Source: Rhodococcus phenolicus (GTDB lineage Bacteria > Actinomycetota > Actinomycetes > Mycobacteriales > Mycobacteriaceae). Taken from it: a DNA stretch of 64,000 nt. The notes under the pieces were generated by a model, which was given only the letters and a program-made list of their open reading frames with translations, searched no databases and was not told where the DNA came from. Below, one piece after another: positions 16,935 through 24,145 of the stretch; the first letter of the stretch is position 1, and the number at the start of each line of letters is the position of its first letter. Both the position numbers and the translations under genes were made by a program. The DNA lies in NCBI RefSeq assembly GCF_001646785.1, contig NZ_LRRH01000030.1:1-64000 (forward strand), read 5' to 3'.

Positions 16935-18599
16935 GTGACGGCCGACGCCGCGGCCGCGGTGCGTCCGCTGCCGGCGCTCACCCCGCAGAACGAGTTCTTC
17001 TGGACCTCCGGTGCTGACGGCCGGCTGCGGTTCCGGGAGTGCCTGTCCTGCGCGGCGCTGATCCATCCGCCGCAACCGGTGTGCCGCTACTGTCGCGGCG
17101 AGTCGATGGGCACCCGCGCGGTCTCCGGGAACGCGACGCTGATCGGGTTCACCGTCAACCATCGCTTCGCGCCACCCGGCATGCCTTCGCCGTACATCGT
17201 CGCCCAGGTCGCGGTGGACGAGGACCCGCGGGTGCGATTGACGACAAACGCCGTGGAATGCCACGCCGGCGACCTCGTTCTCGGCATGCGGATGGAAGTG
17301 GTCTTCGAGCACGTCGGGGACGTGTGGCTGCCGCTGTTCCGGCCGGTCCCGGACGCGGAGGCGGGTGAGCTGCCGGCCGACGAGATCGACCCGGCGGCGA
17401 TGCGGGGTGCGGTGCGGCCGATGGCAACCGTGACGAAGTTCGAGGATCGGGTCGCGCTCACCGGCATCGGAATGTCGCAGATCGGGCGCCGGCTCATGGC
17501 CGATCCGCTGTCGCTCACCGTGCAGGCGTGCCGTGCCGCACTCGCCGACGCCGGCCTCGACGTCGCCGACATCGACGGGCTGTCCACCTACCCTGGGGCG
17601 GGTGCGCTCGGCCCGTTCACCGAAGGCGGGGTCACCGCCGTCGAATCGGCCCTGGGCCTGCGGCCGACCTGGCACAACGGTGCCGCCGAAACGTTCGGTC
17701 CGGGCGGTTCGGTCATCGCGGCCATGCTCGCCGTCGCCGCGGGCCTTGCCCGGCACGTGCTCTGTTTCCGCACGGTGTGGGAATCCACCTACGCCGAGCT
17801 CGCCCGGGCCGGACATATCGGCCCACCCGCCGGGGTGGCCGACGGGTGGTTCGCGCCGTTCGGAGCGGTCTCGGCGGCGCACCTGCTCGCGCAGACCGCG
17901 CAGCGGCACTTCCACCGGTACGGCACCGACCGTGAAACCCTCGGATGGATCGCGCTCAACCAACGCGCCAACGCCGCGGTGAACCCGACCGCGATCTACC
18001 GCGAGCCGATGTCGATGGACGACTACCTGTCCGCGCGCCCCATCACGACACCGTTCGGCCTGTACGACTGCGACGTGCCGTGCGACGGCGCGGTCGCGGT
18101 GATCGTGTCCGCCCGTGAAACCGCCCGGGACCTCGCACAACCACCCGTCCTCGTCGAGGCGGTGGGCACCCAGATGATCGAACGCGTCGACTGGGATCAG
18201 AGCACCCTGACCCACGAACCGCAGGTGCTCGGCCAGTCCGCGCACCTGTGGAGTCGTACCTCCCTGCGCCCGGCCGACGTGGACGTCGCCGAACTCTACG
18301 ACGGCTTCACCTTCAACTGCCTGTCCTGGATCGAAGCGCTCGGCTTCTGCGGGATCGGCGAGGCCAAGGACTTTCTCGCCGGCGGCACCGCCATCGCGCC
18401 CCACGGGGTGCTGCCGCTGAACACGCACGGCGGGCAACTGTCGCACGGTCGCACCCACGGGATGGGACTCGTGCACGAGGCCGTCGTCCAGCTACGCGGG
18501 CACGGCGGCCTGCGGCAGGTCCGCGACGCGAAGGTCGCGGTGGTCAGCAGTGGCGGCCTGACCCCGAGCGGTGTCCTATTGCTGCGGGCGGACCGATGA
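16935..18599 (+). CDS. Fusion of DUF35 OB-fold/zinc-ribbon domain with SCP2-type thiolase/aldolase (Ltp2-like)
   Basis: The N-terminal 140 residues are a DUF35 acyl-CoA-associated OB-fold with a zinc ribbon made by Cys36, Cys39, Cys50 and Cys53. From about residue 170 a thiolase fold follows, starting VALTGIGMSQIGRR, with DVAELYDGFTFNCLSWIEALGF and LPLNTHGGQLSHGRTHGMG near the end. The Tyr of AELYDGF and the absence of a usual thiolase nucleophile Cys fit retro-aldolases such as Ltp2, which releases propionyl-CoA from a steroid side chain with a separate DUF35 partner (ChsH2). Here both functions sit on one chain. GTG start, one base after the preceding stop. Confidence 0.85.
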   Translation: MTADAAAAVRPLPALTPQNEFFWTSGADGRLRFRECLSCAALIHPPQPVCRYCRGESMGTRAVSGNATLIGFTVNHRFAPPGMPSPYIVAQVAVDEDPRVRLTTNAVECHAGDLVLGMRMEVVFEHVGDVWLPLFRPVPDAEAGELPADEIDPAAMRGAVRPMATVTKFEDRVALTGIGMSQIGRRLMADPLSLTVQACRAALADAGLDVADIDGLSTYPGAGALGPFTEGGVTAVESALGLRPTWHNGAAETFGPGGSVIAAMLAVAAGLARHVLCFRTVWESTYAELARAGHIGPPAGVADGWFAPFGAVSAAHLLAQTAQRHFHRYGTDRETLGWIALNQRANAAVNPTAIYREPMSMDDYLSARPITTPFGLYDCDVPCDGAVAVIVSARETARDLAQPPVLVEAVGTQMIERVDWDQSTLTHEPQVLGQSAHLWSRTSLRPADVDVAELYDGFTFNCLSWIEALGFCGIGEAKDFLAGGTAIAPHGVLPLNTHGGQLSHGRTHGMGLVHEAVVQLRGHGGLRQVRDAKVAVVSSGGLTPSGVLLLRADR

Positions 18600-19504
18600 C
18601 GACGGAAGGACTCGAAATGCGGAGCTGCGACACCGAATTCGGTGCGGTGACCGAACGGGTCGTCGACGTCGACGGCATCCCGATGTCGGCATTGTGCGCC
18701 GAAGTCGCCGCACCCCGCGCGGTCGTGGTCGCGTTGCACGGCGGCGCGACCACCGCGAAATACTTCGATCTGCCGGGCAGGCCCGAACTGTCGCTGCTGC
18801 GCGCGGGAGCCGCACTCGGCTACACCGTGATCGCCCCGGACCGACCCGGCTACGGTGCATCCGCGCCGTTCGGAGACGAATTCGACGACCCGGCCCGACG
18901 TATCCGGGCGTGCTACGACACCGTCGACGCACTGCTCGGCGCGGCGCCGCGCGGCGCCGGCACGTTCCTGCTGGCGCATTCGGCCGGGTGCGACCTCGGC
19001 GCCCGGATGGCCGCGGACCCGCGTGGCGCCGACCTGCTCGGCCTGGAACTGGCCGGGACCGGCACCGCGAAATTCGATGACGCGGAGCGGGTGATCGCGC
19101 AGATGCGCGGCACCGGCGACCGCGGAACCATCCGGGATCTGCTGTGGTTTCCCGCGCACCTGTACCCGGAGGAGGTGCGCGGCGGACGGTCGTTGTCGTC
19201 GCGCACACCCCGACACGAGGAGACGGTCGCGTTCCGGTGGCCGACGAAGTTCCCGGTGCTGTCCCCGCAGATCCGAGTTCCGGTGCGGCTCACCCACGCC
19301 GAACACGAACGGGTGTGGCGCACCGATCCGGAGACACTCGGCGAGATCGCACGCGGCTTCACGTCGACACCCCGGCTGGTGTCGCACCGCCAATCCGCGA
19401 GCGGACACAACATGAGTGTCGGGTTCGCGGCGGGCGCCTATCACCGGAGTGTGCTGGCGTTCGTCGAGGAGTGCGCGATCGCCGCCGAACGTCCGACTGC
19501 CTGA
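18596..19504 (+). CDS. Alpha/beta hydrolase
   Basis: A 302-residue serine hydrolase. VVALHGGATTAKYF is the oxyanion-hole loop, LLAHSAGCDLG the nucleophile elbow with Ser in HSAGC, and SGHNMSVGF near the C terminus carries the catalytic His. No signal peptide. It may cleave an ester, a lactone, a thioester or a carbon-carbon bond in the pathway (thioesterase and lactonase relatives are common in such operons). Its ATG overlaps the stop of the thiolase fusion (ATGA), so translation is coupled; a Rieske oxygenase follows after 14 bases. Confidence 0.82.
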   Translation: MTTEGLEMRSCDTEFGAVTERVVDVDGIPMSALCAEVAAPRAVVVALHGGATTAKYFDLPGRPELSLLRAGAALGYTVIAPDRPGYGASAPFGDEFDDPARRIRACYDTVDALLGAAPRGAGTFLLAHSAGCDLGARMAADPRGADLLGLELAGTGTAKFDDAERVIAQMRGTGDRGTIRDLLWFPAHLYPEEVRGGRSLSSRTPRHEETVAFRWPTKFPVLSPQIRVPVRLTHAEHERVWRTDPETLGEIARGFTSTPRLVSHRQSASGHNMSVGFAAGAYHRSVLAFVEECAIAAERPTA

Positions 19505-19518
19505 AATCTGGAGGTGCT

Positions 19519-20523
19519 GTGAAGGTTCCGTTCACCTGGAAGATAACCGGGTGGTTCATGGTGGGATGGTCCGCGGAATTCCCGGCGGGGGAGGTCCGGC
19601 CGCTGAAGTACTTCGGCGAGGACCTGGTCGCCTACCGCGACGATGCCGGTGAGATGCACATCCTCACCGGCCATTGCAGGCACCTCGGTGCGCACATCGG
19701 CTACGGCGGCACCGTGGTGGGGGACTGCGTCGAATGCCCCTTCCACGGCTGGCGATGGGGACCGGACGGCACCAACCGCGCGATCCCCGGTGAGAACCGC
19801 ACCAGGCCGACCGTGCGGCTGCGGGTGTATCCGGTGGTCGAACGCGACGGGTGCGTGTTCATGTGGCATCACCCCGACGGGACCGCACCGGCCTGGGAGA
19901 TGCCCGGCATCCTCGCGTTGTTCCCGGATGTCGGATCGGGCGAGTTGCCGGACTACTACCGCCCGTATCCGGAGTTCTCCCGCAAGACCGAACGCGAACC
20001 CGTGCACCCGCAGGTGGTGCTCGAGAACGGGCCGGACAGCCTGCACTTCCGATACGTGCACGGCGCGACCGTCACACCGCAGATGCTGGACTACCGTGCG
20101 TCCGAGCACGCGTGGACGTTCCTCACCGGCTGGCCCGACGCGCGCAGCGACGACCCGGAGAAGATGGCGCTGAAGATCCACGCCCACATGTTCGGGCTCG
20201 GCGGGTCGATCAGCGCGTTCGAGGGATCGTCGAAGCATCGGCTGATCTTCGCGACCACCCCGGTCGACGACGAGAGTTCGGACCTGTTCTATTCGATCTG
20301 GTGGCCTCGCAACCCCGGTGACGACGACGTGCCGCCGGCCGACGTCCGCGACCGTGTCGAGCGGCAGTTCCTCGTCACGGTATGGGAAGACCTGAGCATC
20401 TGGCGGCACCAGAAATACGTCGAACATCCGCCGCTGTCGCCGAAGGACTCCGAACCGTATCTGTCGCTGCGCAAGTGGGCTCAGCAGTTCTACGACGTCC
20501 CGCCGGTCGACGCCACCGTCTGA
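19519..20523 (+). CDS. Rieske non-haem iron oxygenase, KshA-like
   Basis: A 334-residue oxygenase alpha subunit. The Rieske [2Fe-2S] ligands are Cys53-x-His55 and Cys73-x-x-His76 in HCRHLGAH and CPFHGWRWG; the mononuclear iron site is NGPDSLHFRYVHG, with His176 and His181 and a likely third Asp in WEDLSIW. This arrangement and length match 3-ketosteroid 9-alpha-hydroxylase oxygenase (KshA), which is active without a beta subunit but needs the reductase KshB. No reductase gene is in the window. GTG start behind CTGGAGG. Last gene of the 13.6-kb plus-strand run. Confidence 0.88.
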   Translation: MKVPFTWKITGWFMVGWSAEFPAGEVRPLKYFGEDLVAYRDDAGEMHILTGHCRHLGAHIGYGGTVVGDCVECPFHGWRWGPDGTNRAIPGENRTRPTVRLRVYPVVERDGCVFMWHHPDGTAPAWEMPGILALFPDVGSGELPDYYRPYPEFSRKTEREPVHPQVVLENGPDSLHFRYVHGATVTPQMLDYRASEHAWTFLTGWPDARSDDPEKMALKIHAHMFGLGGSISAFEGSSKHRLIFATTPVDDESSDLFYSIWWPRNPGDDDVPPADVRDRVERQFLVTVWEDLSIWRHQKYVEHPPLSPKDSEPYLSLRKWAQQFYDVPPVDATV

Positions 20524-20559
20524 TCCCCGTGGGTGCCGCAGCCGTCCGTCAGCGAGCGA

Positions 20560-21309
20560 TCAGCGGCCGGTCCAGCGCGGCTCCCGTCGTTCGAAGAAGG
20601 CGTCGACTCCCTCACTCATGTCGGCGGACGCGGTGATCGTGTCCTTCGCCCGGGCCGTGATCTCCCAGCCGAGGTTGTCGTCGGCCGCGGTAAGCGCATT
20701 CACCGCAGCGAGACTTTCGCGTACCGAGGTCAGGGAGGAGGCGCAGATCTTGTCGGCCGTCGCCAGGGCGGCGTGGAGCGCGCCGCCGGTCGCGGTGACC
20801 TCGTTGACGACACCGAGGTCGTAGGCGCGACGGGCGGACAGCGTGTCACCGGTGATGAGCAGCTGACGGGCAACGTTCAGCGGCAGTGCGCGAGGAGCGC
20901 GGAACAGGGCACCGGAGGTCGCAACCAGGCCGCGCCGAGACTCGGGCAACCCGAACACCGCGGTCTCGGCCGCGACGATCATGTCGCAGGCGAGGGCGAT
21001 CTCGAACCCGCCGCCGAGGGCCGGTCCCTCCACGGCCGCGATCAGCGGAGTCCGGCGCTGCCGCCGGATGATCCCGTACTCCCCGCCGCGCTGGGTAGGT
21101 TCGCCGGAACCATCCTTGATGTCGGTACCGGCGCAGAAGACCGACGGTGTACCGGTGATCACGCCCACCCACAGGTCGGGGTCGTCGTCCAGACGGTTGA
21201 GGGCCGCATCGATCCCCGCGGCCATCGCGCCGTCGATCGCGTTGCGCTTGTCCTCGCGATCGAGCCGGATCACCAGCGTCCTGCCACGCACCTCTTGCTG
21301 TACCTGCAC
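20560..21309 (-). CDS. Enoyl-CoA hydratase/isomerase family protein
   Basis: A 249-residue crotonase. SVFCAGTDIKDG and VEGPALGGGFEIALACDMIVA are the two oxyanion-hole segments, FGLPESRRGLVATSGAL includes the usual Glu-containing helix, and PRWTGR is the typical crotonase C terminus. Unlike 4617-5438 it has a GLPE motif, which fits a true hydratase. It is convergent with the Rieske oxygenase (36 bases apart) and divergent from a secreted hydrolase, with a strong inverted repeat in the divergent gap. The GTG start at 21309 is chosen because the long open frame upstream shows no family character. Confidence 0.85.
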   Translation of the reverse strand: MQVQQEVRGRTLVIRLDREDKRNAIDGAMAAGIDAALNRLDDDPDLWVGVITGTPSVFCAGTDIKDGSGEPTQRGGEYGIIRRQRRTPLIAAVEGPALGGGFEIALACDMIVAAETAVFGLPESRRGLVATSGALFRAPRALPLNVARQLLITGDTLSARRAYDLGVVNEVTATGGALHAALATADKICASSLTSVRESLAAVNALTAADDNLGWEITARAKDTITASADMSEGVDAFFERREPRWTGR

Positions 21310-21342
21310 CGATGAAGGTCCTTCCTCGACAGCGACACCCCG

Positions 21343-21394
21343 TGCCCGGTGTGTACCTTTGGCGGTCCCAGCCACCAAAAGTACACACCGGGCA
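21343..21394. promoter_or_regulatory. 20-bp inverted repeat, operator candidate
   Basis: The arms at 21343-21362 and 21375-21394 are reverse complements with one mismatch in 20 positions, separated by 12 bases; the core half-site is GGTGTGTAC / GTACACACC. It lies 33 bases upstream of the minus-strand hydratase start and 42 bases before the plus-strand secreted hydrolase start. The location between two divergent starts favours a transcription-factor site over a terminator, though an RNA hairpin is also possible on either strand. Confidence 0.55.
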
Positions 21395-21435
21395 GGGAGC
21401 CGACGTCCGACCCCGCTAGGCCGGCACTGGATAGG

Positions 21436-22365
21436 ATGCGCCGCGTGACGTTTCGACGACCGCGATCGGCTGCCACCCGCCACGCCCGGACCCTGCTCGT
21501 CGCCGCGATCATCGCGATGCCGATGGCTGCGGGATTCCCGGCGCCGGCGCTCGCATCGGAGCCGACGACAGGTCCCGCAGCGCCGGTGGCTCCTGCCGTT
21601 CCGGAGCGGCAATGGGTCAGTGAGCGCTACACGGCCCCCGGTATCCACGCCGTCACCTCGATTGGGGTGCCCGGATATCAGGTGTTCCACCCCGCCGACA
21701 TCGCGACCGGTTCCCGCCGCCATCCGGTGGTCACCTTCGGAAACGGAAGCTATGCGACATACGAGCAGTACGAGGAGTTGCTCCGGCACCTCGCTTCCTG
21801 GGGTTTCGTCGTCGTGGTCGCCGACAGCAGCGTCACCGGCGACGGAAGCGAGATCCTGGCTGCGGCGCGCTACGTCTTGGCGCAGAACGACAATCCGGAG
21901 AGCGTCTTTCACGATCGCATCGACGTCGAGCACGTCGCCGCGGTCGGACATTCGCAGGGCGCTGGGGGAGCGATCAATGCCAGTACCGGCTCGGACGGCC
22001 TCATCACCTCGACCGCTGTGCTCAACCTGCCCGATCCCTGGTGGGCCACTCGACCCGTCGACGTGATCGACGTGACCCGGCTGACAGGTCCGGTGTTCTA
22101 CCTGACCGGAGCAGAGGATCCGCTCTCGACGGCGGTACCGCAGGCCGCCTATTACGCTCTCGGTCCGGGGCCCGCGGTCCGCGGACGCCTGCTGGGGATG
22201 GGGCACAACTGGCCGGCCGATGGGGGCGGATTCCGCGGTTACCTCACCGCCTGGCTGCGTTTCACGCTCACCGGCGATGACAACGCCGCGCCCGCCTTCG
22301 TCGGTCCGGCCCCGGAGTTGTCGACGGATCCGGCATGGGACGGGACCGCGGTCAGAGGCTGGTGA
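21436..22365 (+). CDS. Secreted alpha/beta hydrolase (lipase/cutinase-like)
   Basis: A 309-residue exported protein. Residues 1-45 are a signal peptide: Arg-rich n-region (RRPRSAATRHAR), hydrophobic LLVAAIIAMPMAAGF, and an ALA cleavage site before SEP. The mature part has VVTFGNGSYATYEQYE, the nucleophile elbow VGHSQGAGG, an acidic TGAEDPLST loop and MGHNWP with the catalytic His, the pattern of PET-hydrolase/lipase-like dienelactone-fold enzymes. It probably acts in the envelope or medium on esters. ATG 21436 or GTG 21445 may be the start; the latter has the better-spaced AGGA. Confidence 0.8.
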   Translation: MRRVTFRRPRSAATRHARTLLVAAIIAMPMAAGFPAPALASEPTTGPAAPVAPAVPERQWVSERYTAPGIHAVTSIGVPGYQVFHPADIATGSRRHPVVTFGNGSYATYEQYEELLRHLASWGFVVVVADSSVTGDGSEILAAARYVLAQNDNPESVFHDRIDVEHVAAVGHSQGAGGAINASTGSDGLITSTAVLNLPDPWWATRPVDVIDVTRLTGPVFYLTGAEDPLSTAVPQAAYYALGPGPAVRGRLLGMGHNWPADGGGFRGYLTAWLRFTLTGDDNAAPAFVGPAPELSTDPAWDGTAVRGW

Positions 22366-22399
22366 CGTGCCGGGTGGCAGTGACCGTGCCGAACGCGGA

Positions 22400-22581
22400 A
22401 TGCCCCGGGACAGGCGAAAGTTGCTCTCCGACGATACCGTCCCCGAACTGCTGAGTAGTCAGCAGTTCGGCACCCTCGCGATCAACAAGCGTTCCTGGAG
22501 AAGCTGGTCGCCGAGCGCCGGCTGGTCGTCCGATTGAAGGTGTCGCGTCTGTACGGGGTGGCGCTCGACGTCGACGCCTGA
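22400..22581 (+). pseudogene. Remnant of a PPOX-class (F420/FMN-dependent) flavoprotein gene
   Basis: Two pieces in different frames recall one small protein family. The first, DDTVPELLSSQQFGTLAIN, resembles the N terminus of pyridoxamine-phosphate-oxidase-fold F420-dependent enzymes; the second, FLEKLVAERRLVVRLKVSR then LYGVALDVDA and stop, resembles their C-terminal strand. Roughly 80 central residues are missing and the frame changes around 22490. Both the deletion and the shift mean no functional product. A 12-bp hairpin sits inside the first piece. Confidence 0.45.
22443..22470. repeat. 12-bp perfect inverted repeat inside the PPOX remnant
   Basis: CCGAACTGCTGA (22443-22454) and its exact reverse complement TCAGCAGTTCGG (22459-22470) flank a four-base loop. 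There is no U-tract after it. It may serve as a terminator for the secreted hydrolase gene that ends 77 bases upstream, or be an accident of the decayed coding sequence. Confidence 0.5.
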
Positions 22582-22596
22582 GAACTGCCGCCGGCA

Positions 22597-22642
22597 CCCG
22601 TGCGCGGTTTCGGTAGCGGGAGCTACCGAAACCGCGCACGGG
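22597..22642. terminator. Perfect 21-bp hairpin between convergent genes
   Basis: A 21-base arm at 22597-22617 is followed by GGGA and an exact 21-base reverse complement at 22622-22642. It lies 14 bases beyond the stop of the minus-strand amidohydrolase and downstream of the plus-strand hydrolase/remnant. No T-tract follows on either side, which is common for actinobacterial terminators. A bidirectional terminator is the simplest reading; the GTTTCGGT core recurs once more just inside the stop codon region. Confidence 0.65.
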
Positions 22643-22656
22643 GCACGGGGTTTCGG

Positions 22657-23955
22657 TCAGGTCGCGGTGTGGGCGGTGGCCGCCCTGATCTGCGCCTGGA
22701 ATGCCGACAGCTTGTCCTCGGCGGCCGTGTGCTTGTGGCTGCGCGGCTGGATGCTCACGTCGTGCCCGGCCGCTGCGGCGCGCAGTGCGCCGACCGTGGC
22801 TTGCTCGCGGTCGATGTGCGTGAACGGGTCGAACGAGTACCAGCGCATCGCATTCAGGTGCGTCAACTTGTCGATCTCGTCGTCGGGCACGTTCTCGCGC
22901 ACGAGGACCGACGAGAGGACCTCGGGGGCATCGGGCCACATGGAATCGCTGTGCGGATAGTCGCACTCCCACGCGATGTTGTCGATTCCGATGTCGTGGC
23001 GCAGCCGCACCCCGGTCGGGTCGCTGATGAAGCAGGTGAGGAAGTGTTCGCGGAACACCTCGCTCGGCAGCTTGCCGCCGAAATCCTGGAGGGTCCACGT
23101 GGAGTGCATCTCGTAGGTCCGGTCGATGCGTTCGAGGAAGTACGGGATCCATCCGGTGCCGCCCTCGGACAGTGCGATCTTCAGATCCGGGTAGTCCTTG
23201 ACCGGCCGCGACCACAGCAGATCGGCGGCGGCCTGCACGATGTTCATCGGCTGCAACGTGATCATCACGTCCGGTGGTGAATCCACGGCGGGGATCGACA
23301 GCCGCCCCGACGACCCGATGTGCACACTGAGCACGGTGTCGGTGTCGACGAGTGCCTTCCACAACGGGTTCCAGAACGGGTCGTGGAAGCTCGGGTAGCC
23401 GAGCGCCGTGGGATTCTCGGTGAACGTCAGCGAATGGACGCCCTTCTCGGCGCAGCGTCGGACCTCGCCGGCGCACAGTTCGGCGTCCCAGATCACCGGC
23501 AGCGCCATCGGGATGAACCGGCCAGGGTACGCGCCGCACCATTCGTCGATGTGCCAGTCGTTGTAGGCGCGCACCAGCGCGAGCGAGAACTCCGGGTCCT
23601 CGGTCGCGAACAACCGGCCGGCGAAGCCGGGAAAGGAGGGGAAGTTCATCGACGCGAGGATTCCGCCGGCGTTCATGTCCTTGATGCGTTCGTGCACGTC
23701 GAAGCAGCCGGGCCGGATCTCGTCGAGACCGTCGGGTTCGAGCCCGTACTCGTCCTTGGGCCGCCCGGCAACCGCATTGAGCGCGACGTTGGGCACCACT
23801 GTGTCCCGGAACTTCCACATGTCGGCGCCGTCGGGGGTGTGGATGAGTTTCGGTGCGTCGGCGGCGTACTTCTTCGGCAGGTGGTTGTCGAACATGTTCG
23901 GTGGCTCGATGATGTGATCGTCCACGCTGATCAGGATCATGTCGTTCTTGTTCAC
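22657..23955 (-). CDS. Amidohydrolase family 2 protein (paralogue 4)
   Basis: At 432 residues this is the most diverged of the four amidohydrolases. The first metal loop is VDDHIIEPP (His14, Glu17). FTENPTALG, SVHIGSSG and SEGGTGWIP are mid-barrel blocks, and the terminal motif is ECDYPHSDSMWP, with the conserved Asp retained although the Gly-Ser before it is replaced by Glu-Cys. A lysine- and histidine-containing tail of about 40 residues follows the barrel. GTG start with GAGGAG eight bases upstream. It heads away from the small DUF1059-like gene behind it by 43 bases, so the two and the CoA-transferase probably form one minus-strand operon. Confidence 0.85.
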   Translation of the reverse strand: MNKNDMILISVDDHIIEPPNMFDNHLPKKYAADAPKLIHTPDGADMWKFRDTVVPNVALNAVAGRPKDEYGLEPDGLDEIRPGCFDVHERIKDMNAGGILASMNFPSFPGFAGRLFATEDPEFSLALVRAYNDWHIDEWCGAYPGRFIPMALPVIWDAELCAGEVRRCAEKGVHSLTFTENPTALGYPSFHDPFWNPLWKALVDTDTVLSVHIGSSGRLSIPAVDSPPDVMITLQPMNIVQAAADLLWSRPVKDYPDLKIALSEGGTGWIPYFLERIDRTYEMHSTWTLQDFGGKLPSEVFREHFLTCFISDPTGVRLRHDIGIDNIAWECDYPHSDSMWPDAPEVLSSVLVRENVPDDEIDKLTHLNAMRWYSFDPFTHIDREQATVGALRAAAAGHDVSIQPRSHKHTAAEDKLSAFQAQIRAATAHTAT

Positions 23956-23998
23956 GTCGACGCTCCTCGGCGGCGAAAGGTGTTGGGGGACAGAGTGT

Positions 23999-24145
23999 TC
24001 AATAGGCCATGAAGAGGATCTGCTCGCGGTCGTAGTCGTGCCCGGGATGCTTCTCGGTCAGATGCTCTCGCGCGTTCTCGACGAGTTCGTTCTCGTCGGC
24101 GCCGGTGAGGTATTCGCCGCAGGGGCAGTTCAGGTGTCGTTTCAC
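23999..24145 (-). CDS. Small DUF1059-like protein (48 aa)
   Basis: A 48-residue protein too short for most gene finders. It begins with GTG overlapping the stop of the CoA-transferase gene (GTGA), giving VKRHLNCPCGEYLTG. The CPCG pair, the HL-EKHPGH motif and the C-terminal YDREQILFMAY follow the pattern of DUF1059-type small proteins, in which Cys and His residues suggest metal binding. Translational coupling to the CoA-transferase ties it to the same pathway. Its function is unknown; a small regulatory or chaperone subunit is possible. Confidence 0.75.
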   Translation of the reverse strand: MKRHLNCPCGEYLTGADENELVENAREHLTEKHPGHDYDREQILFMAY

